A DNA stretch of 64,000 nucleotides. Source: Haloferax marisrubri. Lineage in GTDB: Archaea; Halobacteriota; Halobacteria; Halobacteriales; Haloferacaceae. Made by a program: the position numbers and the translations under genes. How positions within the stretch are numbered: position 1 is the stretch's first letter; each line of letters opens with the position of its first letter. Below are positions 52,140 through 59,937 of this stretch, piece after piece. Below the pieces are notes generated by a model. The model saw only the letters and a list, made by a program, of their open reading frames with translations. It was not told where the DNA came from and ran no database searches. The stretch is from NCBI RefSeq assembly GCF_001469875.2, contig NZ_LOPW02000006.1, forward strand, positions 168,593 through 232,592, in the 5' to 3' direction.

Positions 52140-54899
52140 TCAGCCGTCGTTGTCTTCGAACGTCAGCGCCGCGTCGCCGGTCAGGTTCATCTTCCTGATG
52201 TCACCCGAGAACCGGAAGGCGTCGACGTTGTCCGTGACGGAGCCCTTCACCTTGCCGTTGGTGACGCTGTCGTCGCTCTCGATCGGCCCGACGAGCGGGT
52301 CGTTCAGGATGTCGCCCGAGACCATGAACTCGTACGTCGTCTCCGTGCCGTCGCCATCGACGACGAGGGTGTTCGGCAGGGAGAACACGGCGGGGTCGAC
52401 CCGCGTGCCGTTGACGTAGACCTCGGCCTCGCCCTGGAGGAACGACAGCGACGTAATCGTACCCGTGAAGGTGTACGTGTCGTCGACGCCGTCGGTGGTC
52501 ACCCAGCCCGTCGCGGAGCTTTCGGACACGTCGTCCCACTCTTCGACGGTGTCGCCCGAGGCTTCGAGCGTGCCGCTGACGGTGACTTCGTACTGCGTCT
52601 CGACGCCGGTGCCGACGAGGCGCAGTTCGTTCTGGCTGTCGGTGGAGTCGGTCGTGGAGTCGTCCGTCGAATCCGTCGAGTCGTCCGTGCTCGAATCGGT
52701 GGAGCCGTCGGTCGACGAGTCCGTCGTCGCGTCCGTGACCGTGCTCTCGGTCACCTGCTCGCCGTCGACGTAAATCTCGGCCTCGCCCTCGACGAAACTG
52801 AAGGAGGTGACGCTCCCCGCGAAGTTGAACGTGTCCTCGACGCCCGCGGTCGTAATCCAGCCGCTGGCGGAGGTGCCGTCGATGGTGTCCCACTGTTCGA
52901 CGGTGTCGCCCGAGGCTTCGAGCGCGTCGCTCACGGTGAACTCGTACTGGGTCTGGGTTCCCGTGCCGACGAGGCGCAGTTCGTGCGAGAGGTCGGTGGA
53001 GTCGGTCGTGGAGTCGTCGGTCGAATCCGTCGAACCGTCCGTGTTCGAATCGGTGGAGTCGTCCGTCGTCGCGTCCGTGACGGTACTCTCCGTCACCTGC
53101 TCGCCGTTGACGTAAATTTCACACTCGCCTTCGAGGAACGAGAACGAGTCGATGTCGCCGGAGAACGTGTAGGCGTCCTCGACGCCCTCGGTCGTAATCC
53201 AGCCGGTCGCGGTGCCGCTGGAGATGTCGTCCCACTCCTCGATGGTGCCGTCCGACGCCTGCAGCGAGTCCGTCACCGTGAACTCGTACTGGGTCGTCGT
53301 GCCCGTGCCGACGAGGCGAATCTCGTTCGGGAGGGGTTCGGTCGTGGAGTCGTCCGTCGTGGAGTCGTCCGTCGTCGAATCCGTCGAGTCGTCCGTCGTC
53401 GACGAGTCGCCGCCGGTGCTTCCGTCGGTGCTCGGGAGCGGACACGAGTCGCTGCTCGTGATGTTGCTCGTGTCCACGTCGGCCCCGCTGAACACCGTCG
53501 CCTGCCCGGAGACGTTGATGTTCGAGTCCAGAATCTCACAGCTCGTGGCGTCGTTGACGAGGACGCCGTCCACGTCGCCGTTCGGGAAGTGGATACAGCT
53601 GTTCTGAACGGTCGAGCCGTTGCGGTCGTTGTCGATGCAGACCGCCGCGCCGGCGGGCTGAGACCGCGTGCTGCCCGTGATAGAGACGTTTTCGAGGTTC
53701 ACGCCCCACGGCTTGTCCGCGGTGTCGGTGTCGACCGAGTCGGCGTGAATCGTCTGGACCGACGTGTCGTTCTGGATGCGGCAGTTGCGCAGAGTGAAGC
53801 CGCCGTGGCCGGCCCACGTCGGCGACGAGACGATGCCGCGCGAGGTGGGACAGGACTTGAAGATGAAGTCACAGTCCTCGATGAGGACGCCCGCGTACCC
53901 GTTGCCGGTGGAGTCGATGCGGAGACCCTCGGGGCTGTCGAGGCTGTCGCCGTCGTGGGCGTGCTCGTTGAGGTTGTCCGCGTCCATGATGACGGTCGCG
54001 CCCTTGATCCACGAGGTCTTGGTCGGATGGTCGCCCGCGGAGATGCGCATGTTAGTGTTGTCGTTGTTCTTGAACAGCCCGCCCTCGACGCGGAGGACGC
54101 CGCGGGTGTGGGTCGCGCGGAACGACGACGACCCGCGCTGTTCGATGTGGCAGTCGACGAGGCGAATCTCGCCGACGGAGCCGCCCTGCACGCGGATACC
54201 CGCGACGCCGTCGGGGTAGCCCGGAAGCTCGGCACCCTCGCGCATGTAGACGCGACGGGCGACGTTGACGCCGTCGACGGAGGAACAGTCGTACGCGAGG
54301 AGCTGGCGGCGAGCGTCGTTGTCGGTGGGGGTGCGACCGAGCCACTCGACGTCCTCGATGAGGCCGCCGTCGTCGTTTATCATCCAGATGTCCGCCGTGG
54401 TTGTGGAGTCGTCGGTCTGCTGGATGGAGAAGTTCTTCAGGACGTGGTGGTCCCCGCTCGTGATTTCGAGGAACCGGTACTTCTCGCCGTTGTTGCCCGA
54501 CGGGAAGACGAACTGCACGTCCTTGTGGGAACTGCCGGTGCCGACCATCCCGAAGCGGGAGACGTCGTCGTTCCAGTACTGCGTCTCGGTGGCGAGATAC
54601 TCACCCGGAGGGAATTCGATGAGCGTCCCGCTTTCGTACGCGGAATCGAGTTGGTTGTCTATCGGTTCGTTTCCGTTGGGGTCCATTCCAAGGTCGTCCA
54701 CCGCGTTGACGACGCGGTCCCATTGGATACCGAAGCGCTCCTCTGGTCCAGACGCAGCCGACGCGACGCCGGCAGAGAGGGCAGTCGATGCGGCCATCGC
54801 ACCGAGTTTGAGGTAATTCCGCCTGTTGAGTTGCGATTCGAGGATGGAGTCCGAATCCGCGGCAGATTCGTCGTCGTCTCCATCGTTTAGTCGTACCAT
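52140..54899 (-). CDS. large exported beta-helix protein with four C-terminal repeats on Ser/Thr/Asp linkers
   Basis: A 919-residue protein. Tat signal (NRRNYLKLGAMAASTALSAGVASA, about 25-48) without a lipobox; right-handed beta-helix (about 75-465) paralogous to the gene at 46316; then low-complexity Asp/Ser/Thr linkers separating four repeats at 526-602, 639-716, 757-834 and 843-917 (the last diverged). Repeats 1-3 share LRLVGTGxxTQYExTV ... TGWxTTxGV and GExExYVxGxxV. These look like carbohydrate-binding or adhesion modules. Linkers are suited to O-glycosylation. A TATA-like ATTATC (54925-54930) lies about 28 bp before the ATG. Confidence 0.85.
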   Translation of the reverse strand: MVRLNDGDDDESAADSDSILESQLNRRNYLKLGAMAASTALSAGVASAASGPEERFGIQWDRVVNAVDDLGMDPNGNEPIDNQLDSAYESGTLIEFPPGEYLATETQYWNDDVSRFGMVGTGSSHKDVQFVFPSGNNGEKYRFLEITSGDHHVLKNFSIQQTDDSTTTADIWMINDDGGLIEDVEWLGRTPTDNDARRQLLAYDCSSVDGVNVARRVYMREGAELPGYPDGVAGIRVQGGSVGEIRLVDCHIEQRGSSSFRATHTRGVLRVEGGLFKNNDNTNMRISAGDHPTKTSWIKGATVIMDADNLNEHAHDGDSLDSPEGLRIDSTGNGYAGVLIEDCDFIFKSCPTSRGIVSSPTWAGHGGFTLRNCRIQNDTSVQTIHADSVDTDTADKPWGVNLENVSITGSTRSQPAGAAVCIDNDRNGSTVQNSCIHFPNGDVDGVLVNDATSCEILDSNINVSGQATVFSGADVDTSNITSSDSCPLPSTDGSTGGDSSTTDDSTDSTTDDSTTDDSTTEPLPNEIRLVGTGTTTQYEFTVTDSLQASDGTIEEWDDISSGTATGWITTEGVEDAYTFSGDIDSFSFLEGECEIYVNGEQVTESTVTDATTDDSTDSNTDGSTDSTDDSTTDSTDLSHELRLVGTGTQTQYEFTVSDALEASGDTVEQWDTIDGTSASGWITTAGVEDTFNFAGSVTSFSFVEGEAEIYVDGEQVTESTVTDATTDSSTDGSTDSSTDDSTDSTDDSTTDSTDSQNELRLVGTGVETQYEVTVSGTLEASGDTVEEWDDVSESSATGWVTTDGVDDTYTFTGTITSLSFLQGEAEVYVNGTRVDPAVFSLPNTLVVDGDGTETTYEFMVSGDILNDPLVGPIESDDSVTNGKVKGSVTDNVDAFRFSGDIRKMNLTGDAALTFEDNDG
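52630..53420 (-). repeat. Asp/Ser/Thr-encoding low-complexity tracts between C-terminal repeats
   Basis: Three tracts (around 52630-52735, 52985-53090 and 53340-53420) consist of short GAC/TCC/ACG-type codon repeats encoding (S/T)TDDSTDS-like sequence. They separate the repeat modules. Such DNA is prone to length changes. Confidence 0.7.
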
Positions 54900-55354
54900 A
54901 TCTCAGGAAAGCCCTCGTTAAGGTGATAATCATTATTGCAGGGTATAATCGAATTAGCTACGATTACTTACGGGATTGATTCGGATGGAGGCCAGTTAGT
55001 TACCAGTTGCATTCCAAAGACACACCTTATATTCTCACAGAATGGTATCAACTAAATATGAATATGGTGGCGGTTTGCGTCCGTAAAACAACCGCTTAAT
55101 CGAGACTATACGAAGCAAATCGGCATCCCGTACCGAGTCAGTCGTGGTCCGTGAAACGTCTCTGCTCGTTGGATAATCAATCTATGAACTGGTAATTACG
55201 CTCCCACCGAACCTTGCGAGGGCGTTCGTTTCACCGCACCCACATTTTTTGACGGGGTTCTGATAGGTTTGATTCACGTCGAAGGTTCAGCTAGCAATGA
55301 GAGTCAGTCGAATCGACCACTCGTCGGGCCCGTCGGGTCGGCCGAACGCCTCCC
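54900..55354. promoter_or_regulatory. promoter region of the large beta-helix gene and gene-free spacer
   Basis: A 455-bp relatively AT-rich region. ATTATC on the minus strand (54925-54930) is the TATA-like element for the ATG at 54899. Beyond that no gene is recognised. TTTTTT at 55246-55251 is on the plus strand and does not follow any plus-strand gene. Confidence 0.45.
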
Positions 55355-56875
55355 TCACTTCGACATCACCGAGACGAGTTCCCGGAGGTTCTGTTTGACC
55401 CGCCAGTCGAAGAGCGTCATGAGCGACGCGGCGCTGACGACGTAGGCGACGACGCCGATGGCGACGAGGAGCGCGAACTCGACGAGCGGCGACCCGACGC
55501 GGTTCTGCGCCGCGAGGACCGCGAGCGCCATCGCGCCGCTGGCCGCGACGGGGTACGAGAGTTCACGGAGGAACCGGCGGTAGGTCGTGCCGAGCGTTCG
55601 CTTCATCTCGCGCGCGTAGAGGGGGACCATCGGGAACGCGAGGATGCCCGTGACCGCGAGGGCGGTCCCCTCGATACCGTAGGCGCTCGTCGCGGGGACG
55701 ATGGCTATCGCGAGCAGCGCGACTCGGAGGAAGCCCAGTTTGGTCTGTACGTCGGGGCGGCCGACGGCGCGCCAGACGGGGTTGAACGTCGCGAAGAGCG
55801 TCCGAAAGAGCCCGTAGGCGACGAGAATCTGCATGGCGAGCACCATCGGGAGCCAGTCCTCGCCGAGGAACGCGCCGACGAAGGCGGGCGCGACGAGGTA
55901 GATGCCGACCGACATCGGCAGGGCGACGAACGCCGTGAGCCGGAAGGTACTGAAGAACGCCTCGCGGAGGGCGCGTTGGTCCTCCTGGAGCTTCGAGTAG
56001 GTCGAGAACATCACGCTGGAGACGACGACGGCGATTTCGGTCGCCGGCGCGTTGGAGATGCGGTAGGCGAGTTGGTAGTAGCCGAGCGAGGTCGCGGTCA
56101 GGAGCCAGCCGACGACGGCGTCGTCGCCCTGCCCGTAGAGGAACTCGACGATGGACGACCCCGTGACCCACTTCCCGTAGCCGATGAGTTCGGCGGCGTA
56201 CGCGCGGTTCAACGCGGGGCGCGGCCGGTACGGATGCAGGAAGTAGGTCACGACCGACCGGACGCTCGCGTCGGCGAGGTAGCCGAAGATGAGCGCCCAG
56301 ACCGTCGGACTGACCGCGGCGTAGCCGAGCGCGACCACGACGTAGGCCGTCGTGCCGCTGACCCGGTAGGCGAACTCCTTGTGGAACGCGAGGTCCTTCT
56401 TGAAGTAGACCATCGCGGGGTTCCGCAGCGCGAGGAAAATCGGGACCAGCGCGATGGCGCGGATGAGGTCCCGCGCGGCGGGCTCGCCGAACAGCGAGGC
56501 GAGCGACGGGGCCGCGAAGTAGAGAATCGAACTCATCAGCAGGCCGCGGAGGAGTTCGAGCGTGAACGTCGTGTTCAGGTACTCGTCCACGTTGTCGTCG
56601 ACGCGCTGGATGAGCGCGGCGTCGATGCCGAGGTTCGTCAGGCTCAGAAGCGCCGAGATGGTGAGCAGCGCGATGCCCATCAGCCCGATGGCCTCGGGGC
56701 CGAGCAGTCGCGCGAGGACGATGAACATGACGACCTTCAGCACCCGGTCGAGGACGTTCATCGCCGACACCCACATCCCGCTTTTCACCGTCCGCTCTGC
56801 GAGGTCGCCGTCGTCGTCACCGGGGACGAACCGGCGGCGAATCGTCCGGACGACCGAGCGAATCCTATCTCTCAT
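55355..56875 (-). CDS. polysaccharide flippase, MOP superfamily (Wzx/WzxC-like)
   Basis: A 506-residue protein with about 14 TM helices. The N-terminus after a basic cytoplasmic stretch (RTVKSGMWVSAMNVLDRVLKVVMFIVLARLLGPEAIGLMGIALL) is the typical polysaccharide-synthase/flippase start. It is expected to move a lipid-linked oligosaccharide across the membrane. The ATG at 56875 is chosen because GAGAGGTG, an SD-like element, lies six bases upstream. An ATG at 56902 would add nine residues. Key export step for the glycan locus. Confidence 0.88.
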   Translation of the reverse strand: MRDRIRSVVRTIRRRFVPGDDDGDLAERTVKSGMWVSAMNVLDRVLKVVMFIVLARLLGPEAIGLMGIALLTISALLSLTNLGIDAALIQRVDDNVDEYLNTTFTLELLRGLLMSSILYFAAPSLASLFGEPAARDLIRAIALVPIFLALRNPAMVYFKKDLAFHKEFAYRVSGTTAYVVVALGYAAVSPTVWALIFGYLADASVRSVVTYFLHPYRPRPALNRAYAAELIGYGKWVTGSSIVEFLYGQGDDAVVGWLLTATSLGYYQLAYRISNAPATEIAVVVSSVMFSTYSKLQEDQRALREAFFSTFRLTAFVALPMSVGIYLVAPAFVGAFLGEDWLPMVLAMQILVAYGLFRTLFATFNPVWRAVGRPDVQTKLGFLRVALLAIAIVPATSAYGIEGTALAVTGILAFPMVPLYAREMKRTLGTTYRRFLRELSYPVAASGAMALAVLAAQNRVGSPLVEFALLVAIGVVAYVVSAASLMTLFDWRVKQNLRELVSVMSK

Positions 56876-57323
56876 CGAAGGCACCTCTCGGGCCGCCGTC
56901 ACGGCGGCGACCCGGCGTATTCACGAACGGTAACACTCGGATACACATCGGCTCACGAGGCGATTAATTATTGACTCGCTACTGGATTCCGCGGGGGCCG
57001 CGGCTCCCGCGGGCGCGGGAATTAGGCGCTGTTTGACCGGAGGACAACCACGAATGGCCGGGAGGTGGGTAACGGTGACCGAGAGAACCGAGTCGATGGC
57101 CGACACCGTACGGCAATGCCCACGGACACCGACGAGTACGGGGCTATCGGCGTCGCACCGGAAGTTGAAAACTGCGGAGTTTTAGGGAACACGAAAATGA
57201 TAAAAATCAGAGTTTAGATTGTTCGTGTTGCCTAAAACTGTACTACAGGCTCTAATTCCCTTGAATTTAGGTGCCCCGAATAGACCAGATTTATTACAAA
57301 TGGGGCCGAAGCAACGAGTGCAT
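56876..57323. promoter_or_regulatory. divergent region between flippase and NifU-like gene
   Basis: A 448-bp region. It holds the 62-bp inverted-repeat element at 57178-57239. TTTAGG-TGCC-CCGAAT (57266-57281) loosely resembles the TTAGG/CCTAA half-sites of DtxR-type iron repressors. TTTATTA (57290-57296) is the TATA-like box for the start at 57324. No gene is supported. Confidence 0.5.
57178..57239. repeat. 18-bp inverted repeat with 26-bp spacer
   Basis: AGTTTTAGGGAACACGAA (57178-57195) pairs with TTCGTGTTGCCTAAAACT (57222-57239) with a single mismatch. It lies upstream of the promoters of two divergent genes, so it is not a terminator of either. It could be a MITE-like relic or a long regulatory dyad. 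Confidence 0.7.
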
Positions 57324-57650
57324 ATGAGCGCGCAATCACTCGAACGACGGACCCGAAACTACCTGAGCAACAACGTCCCGCAGATTCAGGAACACGGCGG
57401 GCACTTCGAAATCGAAGACGTGAACGACGAGACGGGTGAGGTCACCATCGCAATCGGCGGCGCGTGCTCCGGATGCGGCATCGCTCCGATGACGATGAAG
57501 GCCATCAAGCAGCGCATCGCCGACGAGTTCGACGACGTGTCAGAAGTGACCGTGCGGCAAGCGGGCGGCCCGCGGGCCGCCGTGATGCCGTCGAAGACCG
57601 ACGAGATGGACCAGATGGAGGAGTACGAGGACTACAGCCCGCCGTTCTGA
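57324..57650 (+). CDS. NifU-like iron-sulfur cluster scaffold domain protein
   Basis: A 108-residue protein. After a helical N-terminus (SAQSLERRTRNYLSNNVPQIQEHGG) comes the NifU C-terminal-like domain with the CxxC motif in GGACSGCGIAPMTMK, then a helix and an acidic tail (TDEMDQMEEYEDYSPPF). The two cysteines can hold a transient Fe-S cluster at a dimer interface for transfer to apoproteins. Start 57324 is supported by the TATA-like TTTATTA 28-34 bp upstream. It is unrelated to the surrounding glycan genes. Confidence 0.88.
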   Translation: MSAQSLERRTRNYLSNNVPQIQEHGGHFEIEDVNDETGEVTIAIGGACSGCGIAPMTMKAIKQRIADEFDDVSEVTVRQAGGPRAAVMPSKTDEMDQMEEYEDYSPPF

Positions 57651-57678
57651 GCCGGTGAGTCGTCGACACCTCCCCTCG

Positions 57679-57683
57679 TTTTT
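57679..57683 (+). terminator. T5 tract after the NifU-like gene
   Basis: Five Ts, 29 nt after the stop, in a pyrimidine-rich context. Consistent with an archaeal terminator. Confidence 0.4.
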
Positions 57684-57806
57684 CTGACCCGCGGCTCGAA
57701 GCGGGCGAGCAACCGAACGAAAGAGACAGCGGCGGCACCGGCGGGAGCGACGAAATCGACGGCATCAGCTACAGCGGCGAGAAACGAAACGTCGGACTCC
57801 GTGTCG

Positions 57807-59609
57807 CTACCCGGACACGTAGTAGAGGTCGGCCGCGCCGTTCGACATGACGCGGTTCACGTTCGGCTGGTTCTGGACCGCGGTGAGGTTCGACCCGGAG
57901 TACCGGAGTTCGCGGTACGCGACCACCTCGCGGTCGTAGTCGGTCTTCGAGACCATCAGATACCGCGGCCCGTCGTAGTAGGTCGGCAGGTCGGTGAGTG
58001 CCTCGTCCGGCGTCGTGAAGCCGAGCGCTGGCGTGGTTCGCTCGGGAAGCGCCTCGGCGAAGCGGTCGGGGTTCCCGCGGATGCCCACGTACCGGATGTC
58101 CTCGTCGGACATCTCGAACGCGGTGTCGTACGCCCCCATCTGCTGAGCGGGGACGTGGTTCGAGGGGAGGTAGATGTACGGCGAGGGGAACATCACCATG
58201 AGCGTGAGCCCGATGACGAGCGCCGTCGCGACGGGCGTGCCGGCCTTGACCGCCCGCCCGTACTTCGACCAGTAGCTCGTCCCCGCGAGCCACTCGAACG
58301 CGTAGAACAGCCCGACGCTCCCGACGACAGTCGCGATAATCATCGCGAAGCCGACGTGGCGGAAGAAGAAGTTCGTCTCCGAGATGACCCCGAGGAGGTG
58401 CGCGAAGAAGTACGGCACCAGCACGACGAGGCTGAACGTCAGCGTCCGCAGGATGGACCGGCCCTGAGCCGACAGCCGCGAAAACCGCCCGAACAGGACG
58501 CCGAGGAAGACGCCGAAGGTTATCAGGGCGTACACCGCGTTCACGAGGAACAACTTCACGAACACGTCGAGGATGCCGCCGCCGACGGCAGTCACGGAGC
58601 CGGTGCGCTGAGAGATGGCCGAACCGGCCTCGGAACTCCCCGAGAGGATTCCGAGCACGCCCTCGACGAACAGGCCGCCGGTGGAAAAGCCGACCGTGTA
58701 CTGCGTCAGCCAGTAGACGAACGCCGCGGCGAAGACGATGGTCAGGCCGTACACCGGTCGCTGTTCGGCGACGGCGTCCGGGGTCCGCCAGCGCTGGACG
58801 AGCTGGATGCCCGCGGCGACGACGAACAACACGAGGTAGTTGACGGCGACCTGCAGGTGGTACGACACCAGCGCGACCGTCCCGATGGCGAACAGGACGG
58901 AGACGGGCGTGACGTGGCCGCGCCACCGGCTCTCGACGGCGTCGGTGCCGGAGAACTGGTGCTTGAAGAAGAGGTACAGAAGCACCAGTCCGAGGAACGA
59001 CGCCAGCGAGTAGGGGAAGAACATGAGCTTGAACCCGTTGAGGTTCACCGGCAGGAACAACAGCGCCGAGAACACGGCGATGAGGACCGCCCGCCGGTCG
59101 GGAACGACGAGCGAGACGAGAAGCGGGACGAACACGAGGTAGACGACCGAGACGAAAAACACCACCAGCATCATCGCGGTGGTGATTTCGACGCCGAGGG
59201 CGGCGCTGAACAGCCCCGCGGAGACGTGGCCGCTCGGGTAGACGATTTCCAGCGGCGTCAGCGTCTCGGAGACGAGCGACTTCGCCCAGCCGAGGTGCGT
59301 CAGCGAGTCGTTGAACCCGTAGAAGTGGTACTCTCGAACGAGCGGGAGGGCGGAGACCGCGGCTATCGCGAGGGCCGCCAGCGCCACCCCGCCGGCCGCG
59401 AACCGACTGTTCGGGGCGCGAACGACCACGACCAACGAGGTCAGTACCGCCACCGCCACGCCGACCCAGAAGACCGTCGGGGTCGACTGGTAGATTGAAA
59501 CCTCGTACGCGCGCGCCGGCGACGCGCGAGCGACGAGGATGCCGACGGCTATCGCGAGAAATCCGACGAGGAGGAGTGTTCTCGTGAGCCGCGAATCACG
59601 TTGCGTCAT
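57807..59609 (-). CDS. multi-TM membrane protein of the polysaccharide locus (GT-C-like or polymerase-like)
   Basis: A 600-residue protein with roughly 12-13 TM helices and a C-terminal extracytoplasmic domain (about 485-600). Early loops contain the conserved-looking HFYGFNDSLTHLGWAKS segment, whose acidic residues recall the first periplasmic loop of GT-C glycosyltransferases. I cannot name a family with certainty. Candidates are a GT-C transferase or an O-antigen-polymerase-like protein. A TATA-like AATAACA (minus strand, around 59640) lies about 30 bp before the ATG, supporting a leaderless start. Confidence 0.7.
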   Translation of the reverse strand: MTQRDSRLTRTLLLVGFLAIAVGILVARASPARAYEVSIYQSTPTVFWVGVAVAVLTSLVVVVRAPNSRFAAGGVALAALAIAAVSALPLVREYHFYGFNDSLTHLGWAKSLVSETLTPLEIVYPSGHVSAGLFSAALGVEITTAMMLVVFFVSVVYLVFVPLLVSLVVPDRRAVLIAVFSALLFLPVNLNGFKLMFFPYSLASFLGLVLLYLFFKHQFSGTDAVESRWRGHVTPVSVLFAIGTVALVSYHLQVAVNYLVLFVVAAGIQLVQRWRTPDAVAEQRPVYGLTIVFAAAFVYWLTQYTVGFSTGGLFVEGVLGILSGSSEAGSAISQRTGSVTAVGGGILDVFVKLFLVNAVYALITFGVFLGVLFGRFSRLSAQGRSILRTLTFSLVVLVPYFFAHLLGVISETNFFFRHVGFAMIIATVVGSVGLFYAFEWLAGTSYWSKYGRAVKAGTPVATALVIGLTLMVMFPSPYIYLPSNHVPAQQMGAYDTAFEMSDEDIRYVGIRGNPDRFAEALPERTTPALGFTTPDEALTDLPTYYDGPRYLMVSKTDYDREVVAYRELRYSGSNLTAVQNQPNVNRVMSNGAADLYYVSG

Positions 59610-59874
59610 CCCGTGAGAGAAGGCGAGTAGCGTAGTTTGTTATTGAGCGTGTAATCGGCCTCTACGGACGGTATGACCGTTCTTCCGCGCGTTTCTCAGC
59701 ATCCGCCTCCGAGGGAACGAGGCCGAGGCGCGCCGGGGAGCCATGCGGCGTCGAGACTCGGGGAGAGGACACATTCGAGTCGCGATTTCGGCCGATGTGG
59801 AGACGCTCGACTCCGTCTCCCGGACGTATAGGCGCGTGATAACAAAACCCGACGCACGCGGATATCGGGCAACG

Positions 59875-59937
59875 ATGTCACTCACAGCAGTCACGCCACA
59901 GACCACCGAGCGAACCGAACGCGAGGGCCGTCGATGA
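59875..59937 (+). CDS. 20-codon leader ORF overlapping the asparagine-synthase-like start (ATGA)
   Basis: Encodes MSLTAVTPQTTERTEREGRR and ends CGA-TGA; the stop overlaps the ATG at 59934. GAGG lies seven bases before that ATG, inside the short ORF. A TATA-like GATAACAAA (59838-59846) is about 30 bp upstream of the short ORF, so it would be the first ORF on the mRNA. Micropeptide function is unknown. Confidence 0.45.
   Translation: MSLTAVTPQTTERTEREGRR

Noticed and set aside
52630-53420. CRISPR-like regular spacing in the repetitive 3' part of the large beta-helix gene
   Set aside because: The repeats are coding Ser/Thr/Asp tracts and protein modules of unequal length, in frame within one gene.
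56872-56890. CGA-TGA overlap at the flippase start, looking like a sixth coupled leader ORF
   Set aside because: The upstream frame has a stop seven codons earlier and no start codon, so there is no short ORF; the SD-like GAGAGGTG explains the start.
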